A stretch of DNA of 64,000 bases, taken from Cycas panzhihuaensis. Its lineage: Eukaryota; Cycadophyta. The stretch spans positions 39,005,741 to 39,069,740 of the forward strand of contig CM041465.1 in the NCBI GenBank assembly GCA_023213395.1, in the 5' to 3' direction. The notes below the pieces were generated by a model, which was not told the DNA's origin, made no database searches, and was given only the letters and a program-made list of their open reading frames with translations. A program made the translations under genes and the position numbers. Below are positions 61,900-64,000 of the stretch, piece by piece (positions within the stretch are counted from its first letter, which is position 1; each line of letters starts with the position of its first letter).

Positions 61900-63995
61900 T
61901 TGCATCTGGCATTAAGAGTCCTCTTGGAGGTACTCCCCATGCATGGGACACCATTTCTTCTTAGGAGAAGGTCTTACCTTCTTCCCTTGAGAAATCTGAG
62001 TGTTCTCACCTTTAGGTGGCACAGTGTGGGAGGCATGGTGAATAGGTCTATATGACTCAAAAGAGGACTAGGATTGTTGGAACTTTAGCTCCTTAATCAT
62101 ATGTTTAAAGGAACATACGATTGAGGTTAGGGGATCTAAGCTCTTATTAATTATGCTGGTAGGAGGCCTCAGAGGTTGTTGTTGGGCCTTTTATTCACAT
62201 GAAGGAGGAGCTATCTAATGATGTTGTGACTACTTTAGAGGATTCTTGAGACTAGCTTGGATCTTAATAGACTATAATGCCAAGCATTTAGCTATAGTAG
62301 AGTCATAGGCAATTGCCTCCACCTTAAGGACTTTAACATGAACTTCAGGGCAAAGGGCATTAACAAAAAGATCTAGCTTCAATTCCTTGGGTAACATGGC
62401 CTAGGAGTAATAATGGATATCATGAAAACACTTAAGAAAATCATGATTAAGCTCATTGTGAGCTTGTTTAAGAGAAAGTAGGGCTTTGACTTTACTTTTG
62501 AATGGGCGAGCTATGTCAAAGTAATTAACGAACTTGTCTACAAGCTATTGGAAAGTATGAGTAGAATGTATAGGGAGATGATATAACCACTAAAGGGTAT
62601 CTCCCTACAAACATCAAAGGAATAGTTTCATTAGAATGTGATCATAGGCCTAATAGTCGATACATGCCATGGAAAAGCCCCATACGTGCTCAGTTGGGTC
62701 ATGCGATGAGGTGCCATTAAATTTGGTCACTTTAGGAGGGTGATGCAGTAGGTTGGTCCTAAGGGCCTTAATGAAAAGATGATTTGAACTATAATCAATA
62801 AAGGGATGAGCCCTTGATTGAGCTAAATAGTCAACTCAAGATATGGATACCCGACTCTACCATAAGGAGGTTAGACATATGAAGAATAAGAATTCCCACC
62901 TGTTTAGTGGGAGGGGGCCATCCCCATTTGTGGGTAGGCTAGATAAGAAGCATGCAAGTGAGGGGGTCTCATCCCACTCTGAGAATGTGCCACATGGGTG
63001 GTGACAGAATGTGGGTATACCCCCTAAGGGGGTGACACATGGGAATGAGGGATATAAGGGGGAATGAATCCCCATTGTAAAAGACCTATGTATGAGGTTG
63101 TACACATAGGTGATGACGTGGGATAAGGAACAGGGTTATGCCCATAGAGTCCACTTAGGGGTGGTGCAACACCATAAGGATGGAGTGGATCTATCCCATA
63201 GGTAGGAAGAGGGTTAGGGCCTCCGTGTCCCAAAGGCTGTGATGTGTACCCTAGGGGTACATAGAGGGATGGGTCCATCAGTTATGGATGAGGGTGCATA
63301 GGGATAGATCCTTTGTGACCTAAGTTATAGGAGTGTAAAGGTACTTTAGGTCAAGTGGAAGGGGTATACACTATAATGGATTATGGCATAGTAGCCTGGC
63401 CAGGAGGGGGCATGCTCAATCCTATTTGAGAGATAGGCATACCCTAAGATGTCCCTTTAATCAAGGGAACATTCACAGATGAAAGAGCTACAAGAACGGA
63501 TCTTGTCACTAATTAAGGAATAGGTTGGGATGAAGCAGATACAAGGGAGTTAGAAGAAGGTAGGGTAGCACTCAGAAGGAGGCCCTGTAACTACTTTAGA
63601 GGTGGTTGGGCACTCGCAACCTTGAAACACTACCACAACGCTTCCACCACATCCATAGGAGGAGTTCCAACATGCTCATATGAGGTAGAAGGTTCCTTAT
63701 GCTGAGTGGAACTTGAGGGTTGCTCATCATGAGTCCTCTCACTAGGGTGAGAGCACACCATAAGATAAGATCCTCCTATGCCATGCATAGGATAAGGATG
63801 AAAATCTAAATATGTTTGATCATTTAGATAATAGATGGGATTGTCGCCCTCTTGGGTGGGATCCTAAGGAAGGTATGAAGTTTGTTGGACAACATTAGAG
63901 GAATGAGAATGGTATACCCAGTCTGATATATATCCCTCCATTATTGGTTTATAATTGAATGAAGCGATAAAGAAGTAGAGTGGTTCTTCTTCCAT
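61900..63995 (-). pseudogene. gag of element B, broken
   Basis: The start ATG at 63995-63993 (MEEEPLYFFIASFNYKPIME) aligns with A's gag start. MDPSLYVPLGYTSQPLGHGG at 63278 and DPLHPYGVAPPLSGLYG follow. The capsid begins PKVTKFNGTSSHDP (about 62735) and MACIDY. The zinc-knuckle-like segment KKWCPMHGEYLQED lies at about 61970-61930. Stops and frameshifts are scattered. The 5' leader, PBS and 5' LTR lie right of the window. Confidence 0.83.
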
Positions 63996-64000
63996 TGGAG

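Overview
This is a stretch of plant nuclear DNA made almost entirely of decayed, nested retrotransposons. I see no host protein-coding gene, tRNA, rRNA or CRISPR array. The element types (Ty3/gypsy Tat/Ogre-like with LTRs of about 3 kb, Ty1/copia with tRNA-iMet primer sites, a chromodomain chromovirus, an L1-type LINE) place it in a seed plant with a large, repeat-rich genome. The sequence alone does not fix the species.

Layout, left to right. (1) 1-20758: an old Tat-type LTR on the minus strand (called C) is split by a complete Tat-type element on the plus strand (called A, 123-18069). A has a perfect 5-bp target-site duplication, TAAAG. It carries gag, protease, RT-RNase H and integrase, then an antisense gene resembling a plant mobile domain (PMD) protein, then a second, archaeal-type RNase H, then the 3' LTR. 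(2) 20759-30614: a plus-strand copia remnant (D), a minus-strand copia (E, 23440-29667), and the 3' end of a second copia related to D (F, with an intact 350-bp 3' LTR). (3) 32.1-39.9 kb: a minus-strand copia (G), split by a non-coding LTR element (H, 33854-38331, TSD TAATT). (4) 40036-51300: a plus-strand chromovirus (J) running from 5' LTR to chromodomain. It is split between RNase H and integrase by a minus-strand LTR element (K, 44266-49869, TSD GAAAT/AAAAT), and K is itself split by a 5'-truncated LINE (46380-48823). (5) about 51.3-64.0 kb: a second Tat element of A's family on the minus strand (B). Its 3' LTR has been swollen by a 1.6-kb TA-rich microsatellite. B lacks the antisense gene and second RNase H found in A, and its gag start lies 5 bases from the window's right edge.

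All coding regions are pseudogenes. Where A and B can be compared, the in-frame stops of A sit at glutamine codons of B, as expected from C-to-T transitions in methylated DNA. Several catalytic residues have been lost by similar changes.

The least ordinary features are in A: the antisense PMD-like gene, and a palindromic module (perfect 26-bp form just upstream of that gene) that recurs in the U3 region of the family's LTRs. This suggests that the antisense gene and the LTR share a promoter-proximal regulatory sequence.
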